Assembly (NCBI GenBank): GCA_943788145.1
Contig: CALSPD010000018.1
Coordinates: forward strand, 1 to 64,000
Source of the DNA: an uncultured Flavobacteriales bacterium
GTDB taxonomy: Bacteria; Bacteroidota; Bacteroidia; Flavobacteriales_G; Salibacteraceae
DNA: 64,000 nucleotides
Direction of reading: 5' to 3'
A program made the position numbers and the translations under genes. The notes under the pieces are model-generated. The model was given only the letters and a program-made list of their open reading frames with translations. It did no database searches and was not told the DNA's origin. This document shows positions 29,549 through 39,340 of the stretch, piece by piece (position 1 is the first letter of the stretch; every line of letters starts with the position of its first letter).

Positions 29549-30568
29549 ATGAATATTAAAAGCTTGAAATACGCGTTACTGTTAATGTTGTCAGTGTTTA
29601 TTACTGGTCAACTTGAAGCACAACAAGACCCGCAATTTAGTATGAACATGAGTACAAAACTCTATGTGAATCCTGCGTTTGCTGGCATGAATGACGGTAT
29701 ATGTGTCAATATGCTTGGACGACAACAATGGGTTGGTTTCGAAGGCCGACCAGAAACATATTTAATGTCGGGTCATGGCACATTTATGATTCCCGGCATT
29801 CATTTAAGAAGTGGAGGTGGGATATCTTTAATAGGTGACGGATTGGGGCAAATGCATTTTACGGGCCTCAAGGCATCATATAGTGCACATATTCCATTAA
29901 ACTTTATTGGCGGTGAGCCTGGGCATTTGGGAATTGGTGTATCAGCGGGATTATTGCAAGTTGCAATGGGAAGTAATTGGAGAAGTAACGTAGAAGCGTA
30001 TTTAGATCCAGTAATTAACGATGTGCAATACGCGGTAAACGGCTTTGACATGGATCTCGGAATATACTATAGAACAAAAGATGTGTTTTTTGGCTTATCG
30101 GCTACGCATTTAAATGCAGCGGATTTTCAAGCCGAAGGCTCCGAGTTGGTTGACTTTGGTGGAGTTGCGTGGAATACTCAGTTTGATATGGCACGACACT
30201 TCTATTTAATGGGAGGTTACGATTTTGAAATACCTAATTATAATTTGATTGTACTGAAGCCATCTGTATTTGTTAAGACCGATTTGGTGTCTGCCCAGAT
30301 AGATCTTAATATGATAGCTGAGTGGAATCATTTTCTTTGGGGAGGTATTACATATAGATATAATGATGCCATCGTGGCGCTGGGTGGAGTGAATATTGGC
30401 CCGAGTTTTATTCCAAAGGGAAATATTAGGGCGGGTTATGCATATGATGTTACCACCTCAAGAATAGGTAAAGGTAGCAATGGCTCGCATGAACTATTCG
30501 TGCAGTACTGCCTAAAGCTTAAGACTCAGCCACCAGTACAAAAACATAAGACAGTAAGATTCTTATAG
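29549..30568 (+). CDS. PorP/SprF family type IX secretion outer-membrane protein
   Basis: 339-residue predicted outer-membrane beta-barrel. Signal peptide ending ITGQLEAQ, then the family hallmark QDPQFSMNMSTKLYVNPAFAG followed by GICVNMLGRQQWVGFEGRPETY. Alternating hydrophobic strands continue to the end. PorP/SprF proteins link the type IX machine to the outer membrane and some assist export of SprB-type adhesins. It is immediately upstream of gldK-gldL-gldM-gldN, the usual porP-K-L-M-N order. The start ATG gives the signal peptide directly. Confidence 0.95.
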   Translation: MNIKSLKYALLLMLSVFITGQLEAQQDPQFSMNMSTKLYVNPAFAGMNDGICVNMLGRQQWVGFEGRPETYLMSGHGTFMIPGIHLRSGGGISLIGDGLGQMHFTGLKASYSAHIPLNFIGGEPGHLGIGVSAGLLQVAMGSNWRSNVEAYLDPVINDVQYAVNGFDMDLGIYYRTKDVFFGLSATHLNAADFQAEGSELVDFGGVAWNTQFDMARHFYLMGGYDFEIPNYNLIVLKPSVFVKTDLVSAQIDLNMIAEWNHFLWGGITYRYNDAIVALGGVNIGPSFIPKGNIRAGYAYDVTTSRIGKGSNGSHELFVQYCLKLKTQPPVQKHKTVRFL

Positions 30569-30630
30569 AATAGATTACTTTTGACGCTTTTCTTAAATAA
30601 AGAAAGACCCCAAAGACAGATAAATTAAAA

Positions 30631-30636
30631 AGGAGG
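30631..30636 (+). promoter_or_regulatory. Strong Shine-Dalgarno sequence before gldK
   Basis: AGGAGG lies 4 bases before the gldK ATG at 30641. Bacteroidota genes generally lack such sites, and other starts in this window are preceded by A-rich sequence only, so it stands out. The spacing is shorter than the usual 5-9 bases. Confidence 0.6.
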
Positions 30637-30640
30637 AATT

Positions 30641-31963
30641 ATGAAAAACATGCTAAAATTATCGGCCTTGGCAATTTTTGCGTTGCCGTTTTTGCTAAGC
30701 AGTTGCGGTAACTCCGGGAGTGGTCAGCTCGTTGGTGTTCAGAATAGAATCCAATGGTTTCAACCAGATCCATATGGAATGCTTTACTTGCCAATGGGAT
30801 CCTATAATATGGGGCCTAGCGATCAAGACGTTCCTTCCGCAAGTACGACAAAGTCGAAAACTGTTTCTGTTCAGGCATTTTATATGGATGAAACAGAAAT
30901 CACAAATAATGAGTACCGTCAATTTGTTTATTGGGTTCGTGATTCGATCGCGCACCGAATAATTGGAGATGAAGTAGATGAAGAACATCTTATCATGGTT
31001 AACCAATATGATGAGGATATTGACCCACCGCATATTAATTGGAATGAGCGTATTTCATGGGATGATCCAGAACAAAGAGAGGCCCTTGAAGTGATGTATT
31101 ATCCAGAGTTTGAGCGTTTTCGAGGTAGAAGGGAAATGGATGGACGGAAATTGGACTATGAATACTTCTGGATTGATTATCGCGATGCAGCGAGAAAGGG
31201 TGGTCCAGGAGCTCCCTTACGACAAAGAGGAATGACCGATCGTTCTGTATTCATTAAGCGAGATGTGATCAATGTTTATCCGGATACTTTGGTCTGGGTG
31301 CATGATTTTACTTACTCGTTCAATGAACCAATGACTAAGATGTATTTCAGTCATCCTGCATACGATGATTATCCTGTTGTGGGTGTGACCTGGAAGCAAG
31401 CTCGAGCCTTTGGTATATGGAGAACCGATCTATTAAATCAGTATTTAAGAAGTATTGGTGGAGTTAAAGTTCAAGATTTTCGATTACCGACTGAATCTGA
31501 ATGGGAGTACGCTGCTAGGGGAGGCTTGGATTTGGCGCCATTTCCATGGGGTGGTCCATACATCAGAAACACAAGAGGTTGTTTTCTAGCGAACTTTAAA
31601 CCTATGAGAGGTAATTATGTTGATGACGGAGGATTCCATACGGTACCAGTTACATCTTACCAACCGAATGACTATGGTTTGTATTGTATGTCAGGTAATG
31701 TTGCAGAATGGACTAGTAATGCGTACGATGAATCTTCCTACGATTTCGCTCATGATTTAAACATGGACTACGTTTATGAAGCAAAAGATGATGACCCTCC
31801 CGTTTTAAAACGAAAGGTGATTCGAGGAGGCAGCTGGAAAGATATCAGCTATTATCTCCAAACTGGAACTCGTACTTACGAATATCAGGATACTGCGAAA
31901 AGTTATATTGGTTTCCGTTGCGTTATGTCGTATTTAGGACGTGCCAAAGGAGACGATATTTAA
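30641..31963 (+). CDS. gldK: GldK, type IX secretion ring lipoprotein
   Basis: 440-residue lipoprotein with lipobox LLSSCGN near residue 22. The body is a sulfatase-modifying-factor-like (FGE) fold: YLPMGSYNMGPSDQD, VQAFYMDETEITNNEYRQFV, LPTESEWEYAARGG, GLYCMSGNVAEWTSNAYD and VIRGGSWKD. GldK (PorK) forms the large periplasmic ring with GldN in the type IX secretion system. GldJ is the related alternative, but the position immediately before gldL-gldM-gldN supports GldK. The ATG is preceded by AGGAGG. Confidence 0.96.
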   Translation: MKNMLKLSALAIFALPFLLSSCGNSGSGQLVGVQNRIQWFQPDPYGMLYLPMGSYNMGPSDQDVPSASTTKSKTVSVQAFYMDETEITNNEYRQFVYWVRDSIAHRIIGDEVDEEHLIMVNQYDEDIDPPHINWNERISWDDPEQREALEVMYYPEFERFRGRREMDGRKLDYEYFWIDYRDAARKGGPGAPLRQRGMTDRSVFIKRDVINVYPDTLVWVHDFTYSFNEPMTKMYFSHPAYDDYPVVGVTWKQARAFGIWRTDLLNQYLRSIGGVKVQDFRLPTESEWEYAARGGLDLAPFPWGGPYIRNTRGCFLANFKPMRGNYVDDGGFHTVPVTSYQPNDYGLYCMSGNVAEWTSNAYDESSYDFAHDLNMDYVYEAKDDDPPVLKRKVIRGGSWKDISYYLQTGTRTYEYQDTAKSYIGFRCVMSYLGRAKGDDI

Positions 31964-32019
31964 ATCAAAAAAAAAACATCAATAAATTACTTAATCAAAA
32001 TCCCTAATTAGTTCAAATT

Positions 32020-32874
32020 ATGTCACAAGAAGTAACAGGTTTCAGACCAGGAAGTAAAAGTTGGAAAAATTTCATGGCAAAGCTCTATGGTATTGGAGCA
32101 GCCGTTGTAATTGTTGGTGCCTTGTTTAAGATTATGCACTGGCCTTTTTCTGGTCCGTTATTGGTTGTTGGACTTTCAACAGAGGCGGTAATCTTCTTTT
32201 TCTCTGCATTCGAACCAATGCATGAAGAGCCAAAATGGGAATTAGTTTATCCAGAATTAGCTTCGCATGAAGATCATGAGCATTCAGAAGATGATGGACA
32301 CGAAGAGATTGCAGAAACAAGTGAAGCGAAGGAAGATTTACCAGTTACGGAGCAATTAGATAATTTGCTTGAGGAAGCTAAAATCGGTCCAGAACTTATT
32401 GAAAGTTTGGGCGCTGGTTTACGATCCCTTTCTGATAACGCTAATAAATTGTCCGATATATCTGATGCGTCTGTAGCCACAAACGAATATGTTTCAAGTG
32501 TTAGAAATGCAGCATCCAATGTGACTCAATTGTCAGATACATATTCGAGAGCATCCGAAAGCCTTGCAAGTGTTAGTTTAAGCGCTGAAGATGGAAGTAA
32601 CTATGCCACCCACCTAAAATCGGTTTCGGCTAAACTTCAAGAATTGAACTCTGTTTACGATATGCAACTTCAAGGTAGCAAAGAGCAAATGGCAGCGAAC
32701 AAGCAATTCCAAGAGGGCATTGGAGATTTGATGTCTAACCTACAATCATCGATTGAAGACACGAAGCAGTATAAGCAGAATATTTCTGAGCTTTCAACAA
32801 ATCTTGCCGCATTGAATCGTGTGTATGGTAACATGCTGGCAGCGATGAATGTTGGAGGATCAAGTAACGCTTAA
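32020..32874 (+). CDS. gldL: GldL, type IX secretion motor subunit
   Basis: 284-residue inner-membrane protein. Two membrane helices lie near the N terminus (about residues 22-70) with the characteristic FKIMHWPFSGPLLVVGLSTEA between and within them, followed by a Glu-rich segment and a long Ser/Leu helical C-terminal domain with probable coiled coil. GldL and GldM form the proton-driven motor that powers secretion and gliding. It is 56 bases after gldK and 39 bases before gldM. Confidence 0.96.
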   Translation: MSQEVTGFRPGSKSWKNFMAKLYGIGAAVVIVGALFKIMHWPFSGPLLVVGLSTEAVIFFFSAFEPMHEEPKWELVYPELASHEDHEHSEDDGHEEIAETSEAKEDLPVTEQLDNLLEEAKIGPELIESLGAGLRSLSDNANKLSDISDASVATNEYVSSVRNAASNVTQLSDTYSRASESLASVSLSAEDGSNYATHLKSVSAKLQELNSVYDMQLQGSKEQMAANKQFQEGIGDLMSNLQSSIEDTKQYKQNISELSTNLAALNRVYGNMLAAMNVGGSSNA

Positions 32875-32913
32875 GAAGAAATCATATTAATCTCTGTAAA
32901 TAGATAACTACAA

Positions 32914-34605
32914 ATGTCAGGAGGAAAAGAAACCCCGCGGCAGAAGATGATAGGTATGATGTACCTAGTGTTAACTGCCCTACTCGCAATGAACGTTTCT
33001 AAGGATATCCTTGATGCCTTCGTTATTATTAACGATGGTATCACGGTTACGAATAAGAACTTCATGGCGAAGAACGAGTTCACGTATAACCTTTTTGAAA
33101 AAGCAAAAGCTAATGATCCTGAAAAGGTGAAGAAGTTCTATGACAAAGCGTTTAGAGCAAAAGGATTAGCAGATGCCTTGTACGCTCATATCGAAGAGCT
33201 TGAAAAAGCATCATTATTGCCGTAACACGGCTGGGTTTGAGTCGATTGAAGCAGTGCCCGATGATTCACTTTTTCTGCCTGAAAGAATGTTGATAGCAAG
33301 GATAACTACGACATTCCGACTCATATTTTGGTTGGTTCGGATCCTGCTAATCCGGTATCGAAGGGCGCGTTTACTGCGCGGGAGTTACGCGTAATGATAG
33401 ATCGACGATTTCAATCAACGATCTGTTGTTCCTGTTTGACGATGAGGATGGAGCGTGCAGCTCTGCAGCTTGGTTTGAAGTACGGATGATTTTGGAATGA
33501 GGAATCGTGTGAACCAAGAGACCTGGGAGACGGGTAACTTTGACCACGTTCCTCTTAGCGGCCTCCGTTACAGCATGGACCAACGCGAATTCAGTCGGAC
33601 ATTCGAAATGCGGAAGCGGATATTATCAAGGCACTTTATACCGAAACATCTCGTGCTGACGATTTCAAGTTCGATACACTTTAGCTGCGAAGGTTATCCC
33701 TCAATCGAACTATGTGATTCAGGGTGATAGCTTTCAGGGCTGATGTTTTCGTGGCTGCGTTTAGTACCACTCAAGACCCACGTATGCGCGTTGGGTTTCG
33801 ACTTTTAACGACTCGTCCGATTTCGCGGCTGGTATCCTTTGAGGACCTTGACTCGAATAACATTGCCATTAAGAACGGTATGGCGCGTTACGCAGTTCCT
33901 GCAAGTCAGCCGAAGGCGTAAAAGAATGGGGTGGCGTCATTCAAATCAAGGCGCCTGATGGTACTTGGGCTAGCTATACAAGGTGCCTAAGCAATCTTAC
34001 ACGGTGGCGAAGCCTGCACTTGGTCGTTTCTCCTACGGCAATGAACGTGTTCTATCAGAGGACTTGATAATCCGGTAGAGGTGTCTGTGCCTGGGGTGCC
34101 TACAGACAAGCTTCAAGTTAACAATGTCCAACGCTTCTAAATCGGGTTCCAATGGGAACTTTAAAGTTAGGCCGGGAGCGGGGACGACCGGTGTCAGTCA
34201 GTGTTAGCGCGGAAATTAACGGTAAGAACACCAACTTTGGGAAAAAGGAATTCAGGGTTAAGAATGTGCCCGATCCGAAACCATTTTTTGGAGGGAAATC
34301 AGGCTCTGACAATATCCCACGTAAAGGACTTGTTAGCTGCTGCGTGGTGTTATCGCGAAGATGGAGAACTTCGAGTTTGACTTACGATTCGAGATTATCA
34401 GCTATCAGGTGTCCGCTACGATTCGAGGAAATGTGGTGGAGCAGAGGTTGTAATGGGCCTGGCCTTTCATCTGGAGCTCAAATGCGAAGTAGATTATTGC
34501 AGAGCTGAAGAGCTGGTCAGAAGGTTTACCTAGAAAAAGTCAAGGCCAAAGGTCCAGATGGTACTATGCGTGATCTTGGGGACCATTGCCCTTAAGGTGA
34601 TTTAA
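32914..34605 (+). CDS. gldM: GldM, type IX secretion motor subunit, frameshifted
   Basis: Inner-membrane/periplasmic partner of GldL. The first 100 residues are intact: GGKETPRQKMIGMMYLVLTALLAMNVSKDILDAFVIIN (single N-terminal membrane helix) and AKNEFTYNLFEKAKAND. From about 33180 the coding frame changes repeatedly, but translated pieces remain in order: VNQETWETGNFDHVPL, ADVFVAAFSTTQDPR, NAIKNGMARYAV-type text, VSVSAEINGKNTNF, KEFRVKNVPDPKPFFGGKSG, then a C-terminal GPDGTMRDLG with TIALKVI before TAA at 34603-34605. The length, about 564 codons, is slightly over the usual 510-530, consistent with net insertions. I regard this as an intact gene with poor sequence quality, not a pseudogene. 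Confidence 0.88.
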
Positions 34606-34616
34606 AACAAATAATT

Positions 34617-35480
34617 ATGAAGTCACATGTAAATATTCTGCTTATCGGCTATAATTACCCTATGCGTTGCAGTTGGTGTAACTGTAGATGCCCAGAATGT
34701 ACTTGGATGGTATCTATCAGCCCGAGCATACGCTGGAGCGAAGAGTGATTCCTTATTCTCCGCTGCGAGAAGCGGATGTAATGTGGCTTCAGGAGAGTGT
34801 GGCGACGCGTTGATCTTCGAGAAAAGATTAACCATCCCATGTTTTATCCTGAAAAGCCTGTACAGGGGCGAAAATCATTGTTCGATGTTATTAAGGAATC
34901 GATCCTGAATGACGGAACTTTAACAGCATATGATCCCGGGCCATTAGGTGATGATGACATGTTCACCAAGCGTATGACACCGGATGAGGTTCGAGCTTTA
35001 TTGTCTAAGATTGATACCGTTTATACAGAGAATCTGTTGACTGGAGCGATGGAAATGCAACTTGTTCCGATGGACATTAGATCGGCTGATATTAAGTGGT
35101 ACGAGATTAAAGAAGAATGGTTCTTCGATAGACAGCGATCAGTAATGGAGGTGCGCGTTATTGGAATATGTCCGATGATGGCTGTAACCGATGAATTAAC
35201 AGGTGAGTATCGAGGATTGAAAAGACTTTTTTGGATTTATTATCCTGAGGCGAGGTATGTTTTCGTCAAGTCTGAAGTGTTTAATCGAGGAAATGACGTT
35301 GAGCGAAGAACGTATGAAGATATCATTTGGAAGCGTCAATTTGGAAGTTATATCGTTAAGATGAACAACGTTTACGATCGAACCATTATCCAATATAAGC
35401 GTGGCTTAGATGCTTTATTAGAGGCAGAGGAATTAAAGAAGGAAATCTTTAATATGGAACATGATCTCTGGAGCTATTAA
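34617..35480 (+). CDS. gldN: GldN, type IX secretion ring protein (first copy)
   Basis: Periplasmic partner of GldK in the secretion ring. The first about 180 bases contain indels; across frames one reads a signal-peptide region followed by VDAQNVL and a QPEHTLE...SPLREADVMW stretch. From 34797 the frame is clean: WRRVDLREKINHPMFYPEKP, SLFDVIKESI, YDPGPLGDDDMFTKRMTPDE, WYEIKEEWFFDRQRSVMEVRVIGICP, RLFWIYYPEARYVF and ending NMEHDLWSY. Total length about 288 codons fits GldN. It is 12 bases after gldM and is followed by a paralogue. Confidence 0.92.
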
Positions 35481-35500
35481 TTGAATTCGTAGATTATTTT

Positions 35501-35527
35501 AAAGGGGCCAATTGGCCCCTTTTTTTA
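35501..35527 (+). terminator. Rho-independent terminator between the two gldN copies
   Basis: AAAGGGGCCAATTGGCCCCTTT palindrome (11-bp stem, essentially no loop) followed by T residues. It would separate transcription of gldKLMN from the second gldN-like gene. Confidence 0.85.
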
Positions 35528-35602
35528 TGATTATTCGCCTAAGCCACAGAATGACTAGACGAACTGTGACAATACAAAAAGGCGAAAGGACGTTTTAATA
35601 AT

Positions 35603-36433
35603 ATGGAAATAAGTTCATTAATTAAAGCTGCAGCGGTTGGGATAACCACTTTGCTCGCGCCTATTCTTATGATTGGGCAAAATATTTATGAAGGTAAATT
35701 GGCACCTAAACTATCACATGTTCGCGAAGCAGATGTTATGTGGATGAAAAGGGTATGGAGGCGTATAGATCTTCGTCAAAAATTTAATCATCCCTATTAT
35801 TATCCAGAACGACCTTTGGATGGAAGGCAATCCTTATTTGATAATTTGGTTGAGGCAATTTATAAGGATGAAATTCGGGCTTTTGACCCTGGTCCCCTAG
35901 GTGAAGATGATATGTTTCAAAGACAGTTCAATAGAGAGGAATTTGATAATTTACTGTTAAGCAGAGACACGGTTTCTACAATAGATCCGTTTACTCTTCT
36001 GGATTCAAAAACAGTGGTTGAAACTGAAATAAAGGGAGTCGACATCATAATGTACGAGTTAAAAGAAGAGTGGTTTTTTGATAAGCAACGTTCAGTTATG
36101 GATGTTAGAATTATTGGAATATGTCCTTTGCTACGAGTTGTTGATGAATACACAGGGGAATTTCGGGGTTACAAAAGGCTTTTCTGGGTTTACTATCCTG
36201 AAGCAAGAAATTCAATGGCCACATGGCCTGCATTCAATCGATCAAATGATCAAGAAATGCGCTCATTTGATGAGCTGTTTCAAAAGCGGATGTTCGATAG
36301 TTATGTAGTGAAGGAAAGCAATGTTTATGATCGCTCAATCCAAGAGTATGCTCGTGGAGTCGATGCGCTTGAAGAGGCTGAGAAAATTGAGCAAAAGCTA
36401 TTTGTAATGGAGCATGACCTATGGAGTCACTAA
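35603..36433 (+). CDS. GldN/GldO paralogue (second copy)
   Basis: 276-residue protein clearly homologous to the preceding GldN along its length: VWRRIDLRQKFNHPYYYPERP, SLFDNLVEAI, FDPGPLGEDDMFQRQF, MYELKEEWFFDKQRSVMDVRIIGICP, KRLFWVYYPEAR, and ending VMEHDLWSH. An N-terminal hydrophobic segment may be the signal peptide (about residues 8-24). In Flavobacterium johnsoniae gldN and gldO are a comparable tandem pair with partly redundant roles. Here the copies are separated by a terminator, so the second may be expressed independently. This copy is free of frameshifts. Confidence 0.93.
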   Translation: MEISSLIKAAAVGITTLLAPILMIGQNIYEGKLAPKLSHVREADVMWMKRVWRRIDLRQKFNHPYYYPERPLDGRQSLFDNLVEAIYKDEIRAFDPGPLGEDDMFQRQFNREEFDNLLLSRDTVSTIDPFTLLDSKTVVETEIKGVDIIMYELKEEWFFDKQRSVMDVRIIGICPLLRVVDEYTGEFRGYKRLFWVYYPEARNSMATWPAFNRSNDQEMRSFDELFQKRMFDSYVVKESNVYDRSIQEYARGVDALEEAEKIEQKLFVMEHDLWSH

Positions 36434-36472
36434 TTAAGAACGGACCAATGTTGTTGAATGCTCTCTAAAGAG

Positions 36473-37771
36473 TTATAGACTCCAGTAGAGCATGTCTTTT
36501 ATCGTGTGCCGATATATTCCTTTAACGTCAACCAGAATTCCTTTATCGTCACGCATTAGTTTTTTAAAGTCAGAGCTATTCATTTTAACGTATTCGTCAT
36601 GATTGACGGCTACGATAATAGCATCGTAATAGCTTTGAAGTTCTGGAATTAAACCGAAGCCATATTCTTCCATAAGTTCGTCACTATCGGCATATGGATC
36701 GGATACTTCTACGTCCACCATATATGAGCGCAATTCCTTTACGACATCAGCAACTTTAGAATTACGAATGTCACTGACATTTTCCTTGAATGTCGCCCCC
36801 ATCACCAACACTTTCGCACCAGCAACATTTTTCCCCTGAGCCAATATTTTTTTCACTGTTTGTTTGGCGACATAATTGCCCATGGAGTCGTTAACATATC
36901 GGCCAGAATTGATTATTCGAGCGTGATAGCCAAGCTCCTCCGCCTTATAAGTCAAATAATAAGGGTCGACTCCAATGCAATGACCACCGACCATTCCAGG
37001 GAAGAATTTGAGAAAATTCCATTTTGTCCCGGCCGCTTCTAAAACCTCGTAGGTGTTGATACCCAGTCGATTGAAAATAATTGAAAGTTCATTCATTAAG
37101 GCAATGTTTACATCGCGCTGCGTGTTTTCAATGATTTTTGCCGCCTCAGCTACCTTTATGCTTGAGGCTTTGTGAACCCCCGGTTCAACAATTATTTCAT
37201 AAACCTTTGAGATAATATCAAGTGATTCTTGATCGCAACCAGATACAACTTTTAGGATTTTAGTGATGGTATGCTCCTTGTCTCCAGGGTTTATTCTTTC
37301 CGGTGAATAGCCTACCTTAAAATCTGATTTGAATTTCAATCCAGATTGTTCCTCTAAAATAGGAATACAATCTTCTTCTGTACATCCAGGGTAAACCGTG
37401 GATTCATACACAACATAATCACCCTTTTTCAATACCTTACCTACGGTGGTAGATGAGCCTATTAAGGGTCGAAGGTCAGGTTTATTGTGATCGTCTATTG
37501 GAGTTGGCACCGCTACAATAAAGAATTCCGCATCTTTTAAATCTTCCAAGTTTGCCGTGAAAGAAATATCACTATTTGCAAAATCACTCGACTCTAATTC
37601 ATCGCTAGGATCAATATGATTTTTCATCATCTCAACCCTTTTTTCATTAATGTCAAAACCGATAACGGACAATTTTTTTGCAAATGCTAAGGCAATCGGT
37701 AGCCCAACATAACCTAAGCCAATAACTCCAAGCTTAGCTTCTCTCTTTATTAATCTTTCGTATAAGTCCAT
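36473..37771 (-). CDS. UDP-N-acetylglucosamine 6-dehydrogenase-type nucleotide-sugar dehydrogenase (TviB/WbpA-like)
   Basis: 432-residue NAD-dependent UDP-sugar dehydrogenase. Rossmann motif GVIGLGYVGLPIALAF near residue 16, then VPTPIDDHNKPDL, YESTVYPGCTEED, GYSPERINPGD, IENTQRDVNIALMNELSII and the catalytic-cysteine motif GGHCIGVDPYYL around residue 263. These features, especially SPERINPGD and GHCIGVDPYY, are typical of the TviB/WbpA branch acting on UDP-GlcNAc, giving UDP-GlcNAcA. Substrate choice within the family is inferred. Last gene of the minus-strand sugar-nucleotide operon; 3 bases from the acetyltransferase. Confidence 0.88.
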   Translation of the reverse strand: MDLYERLIKREAKLGVIGLGYVGLPIALAFAKKLSVIGFDINEKRVEMMKNHIDPSDELESSDFANSDISFTANLEDLKDAEFFIVAVPTPIDDHNKPDLRPLIGSSTTVGKVLKKGDYVVYESTVYPGCTEEDCIPILEEQSGLKFKSDFKVGYSPERINPGDKEHTITKILKVVSGCDQESLDIISKVYEIIVEPGVHKASSIKVAEAAKIIENTQRDVNIALMNELSIIFNRLGINTYEVLEAAGTKWNFLKFFPGMVGGHCIGVDPYYLTYKAEELGYHARIINSGRYVNDSMGNYVAKQTVKKILAQGKNVAGAKVLVMGATFKENVSDIRNSKVADVVKELRSYMVDVEVSDPYADSDELMEEYGFGLIPELQSYYDAIIVAVNHDEYVKMNSSDFKKLMRDDKGILVDVKGIYRHTIKDMLYWSL

Positions 37772-37774
37772 CTT

Positions 37775-38353
37775 TTATAATTCAGTTTGTTTTGAAACCT
37801 TATTGTCTTTAAGTATATAATTCTCTCCAGATTCGGGGCAAATAGCTGTATTACTTGTATCGAAATGAAGCTTATGCCCATATTCACTCATCCAACCGAT
37901 TTGTCGTCCTGGGTTTCCAACGACCAAAGCGTAATCTTCTACTTCCTTTGTTACTACAGTTCCCGCTCCAATGAATGCGAACTTCCCGATGTTATGACCA
38001 CAAACAATCGTTGCGTTTGCGCCAATGGATGCACCTTGGCGAACCAAAGTCTTTGAATATTGTCCTCGTCTGTTAACGTGACTTCTAGGATTAATAACGT
38101 TCGTGAATACCATGCTTGGACCTAAAAAGACATCATCTTCACAGATGACACCTGTGTAGATTGAAACATTATTCTGAACCTTCACATTATTTCCTAGAAC
38201 AACCTCCGGAGAGATCACACAATTTTGGCCAAGGTTGCAATTCGATCCAATTTTGCAACGGCTCATGATATGGCTAAAATGCCAAATATTAGTGCCTTTA
38301 CCAATTGAACATCCTTCGTCAATAACGGCTGTATGATGTGCGAAATAGTCCAT
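37775..38353 (-). CDS. Left-handed beta-helix N-acetyltransferase (WbpD/WlbB-like)
   Basis: 192-residue hexapeptide-repeat acetyltransferase. Repeats run from VIDEGCSIGKGTNIWHFSHIM through VLGNNVKVQNNVSIYTGV to ASIGANATIVCGHNIGKFAFIGAGTVVTK. The text NIWHFSHIM, SIYTGVICEDDVFLGPSMVFTNV and NPRS is typical of WbpD-type enzymes that acetylate the 3-amino group of UDP-GlcNAc3NA. Adjacent genes for a WbpA-like dehydrogenase and a WbpE-like aminotransferase support that pathway. Confidence 0.87.
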   Translation of the reverse strand: MDYFAHHTAVIDEGCSIGKGTNIWHFSHIMSRCKIGSNCNLGQNCVISPEVVLGNNVKVQNNVSIYTGVICEDDVFLGPSMVFTNVINPRSHVNRRGQYSKTLVRQGASIGANATIVCGHNIGKFAFIGAGTVVTKEVEDYALVVGNPGRQIGWMSEYGHKLHFDTSNTAICPESGENYILKDNKVSKQTEL

Positions 38354-38356
38354 TAA

Positions 38357-39340
38357 TTATCGAAAATATGCATCAAAGGATTTGTGTTCTTTTTTATATA
38401 ATTCGTCATGTGAAAGGCTTTTGAAATATTCAAAAGTCAATCTTAAGCCTTGAGCACGATGGATTTTCGGTTCCCAGTCAAGAATTTCACGAGCTTTGGT
38501 TATATCAGGTCGCCTTTTTGCAGGATCGCCTTCAGGTAGATCCTTATAGACTATAGACTGATTCGTTCCGGTTAAATTGATTATTTCCTCTGCAAATTCA
38601 GCAATGGTGATTTCATCTGGATTGCCAATGTTCACAGGCATATCGTAGTCGCTTAAGAGAAGCCTGAAGATGCCTTCTACAAGATCATCAACATAACAAA
38701 AGGATCGTGTTTGAGACCCGTCACCGAAAATGGTGATGTCTTCTCCTCTCAGCGCTTGCCCAATAAATGCGGGAAGTACTCGTCCATCATTTAGCCTCAT
38801 TCTTGGGCCATAAGTATTAAAGATTCTAACAATTCGAGTCTCTATATCATGAATTCTTTGATAAGCCATCGTCATGGCTTCCTGAAAGCGTTTAGCTTCA
38901 TCATATACTCCACGAGGACCAACAGGATTTACATTACCCCAGTATTCTTCCGTTTGTGGATGGACGTTAGGATCACCATATATTTCTGAAGTAGAAGCAA
39001 CTAATATTCTTGCGTTTTTTGCGCGTGCTAAACCCAACATATTGTGGGTTCCTAAGGAGCTCACTTTTAGGGTTTGAATGGGAATTTTAAGATAGTCAAT
39101 TGGACTCGCAGGGGAAGCAAAATGAAGGATGTAATCAAGATCTCCTGGTACATGAACAAAAGTGCTTACGTCATGATGATAGAACTCAAATTCCTTTAGT
39201 TTGAAAAGATGTTCGATGTTTTTTAAATCACCTGTGATTAAATTATCCATTCCGATAACTTCATATCCTTCATGAATGAACCTATCACATAAATGTGATC
39301 CTAAAAAACCTGCAGCTCCAGTGATTAATACCTTTTTCAT
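38357..39340 (-). CDS. UDP-glucuronate decarboxylase (UDP-xylose synthase)
   Basis: 327-residue short-chain dehydrogenase/reductase. NAD motif [14 protein letters not shown] near the start; [28 protein letters not shown], and the catalytic Tyr and Lys in [14 protein letters not shown] (YxxxK). [18 protein letters not shown] and [15 protein letters not shown] are characteristic of UXS enzymes, which decarboxylate UDP-glucuronate to UDP-xylose. The upstream UDP-glucose dehydrogenase supplies the substrate. Confidence 0.94.
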   Translation of the reverse strand: MKKVLITGAAGFLGSHLCDRFIHEGYEVIGMDNLITGDLKNIEHLFKLKEFEFYHHDVSTFVHVPGDLDYILHFASPASPIDYLKIPIQTLKVSSLGTHNMLGLARAKNARILVASTSEIYGDPNVHPQTEEYWGNVNPVGPRGVYDEAKRFQEAMTMAYQRIHDIETRIVRIFNTYGPRMRLNDGRVLPAFIGQALRGEDITIFGDGSQTRSFCYVDDLVEGIFRLLLSDYDMPVNIGNPDEITIAEFAEEIINLTGTNQSIVYKDLPEGDPAKRRPDITKAREILDWEPKIHRAQGLRLTFEYFKSLSHDELYKKEHKSFDAYFR

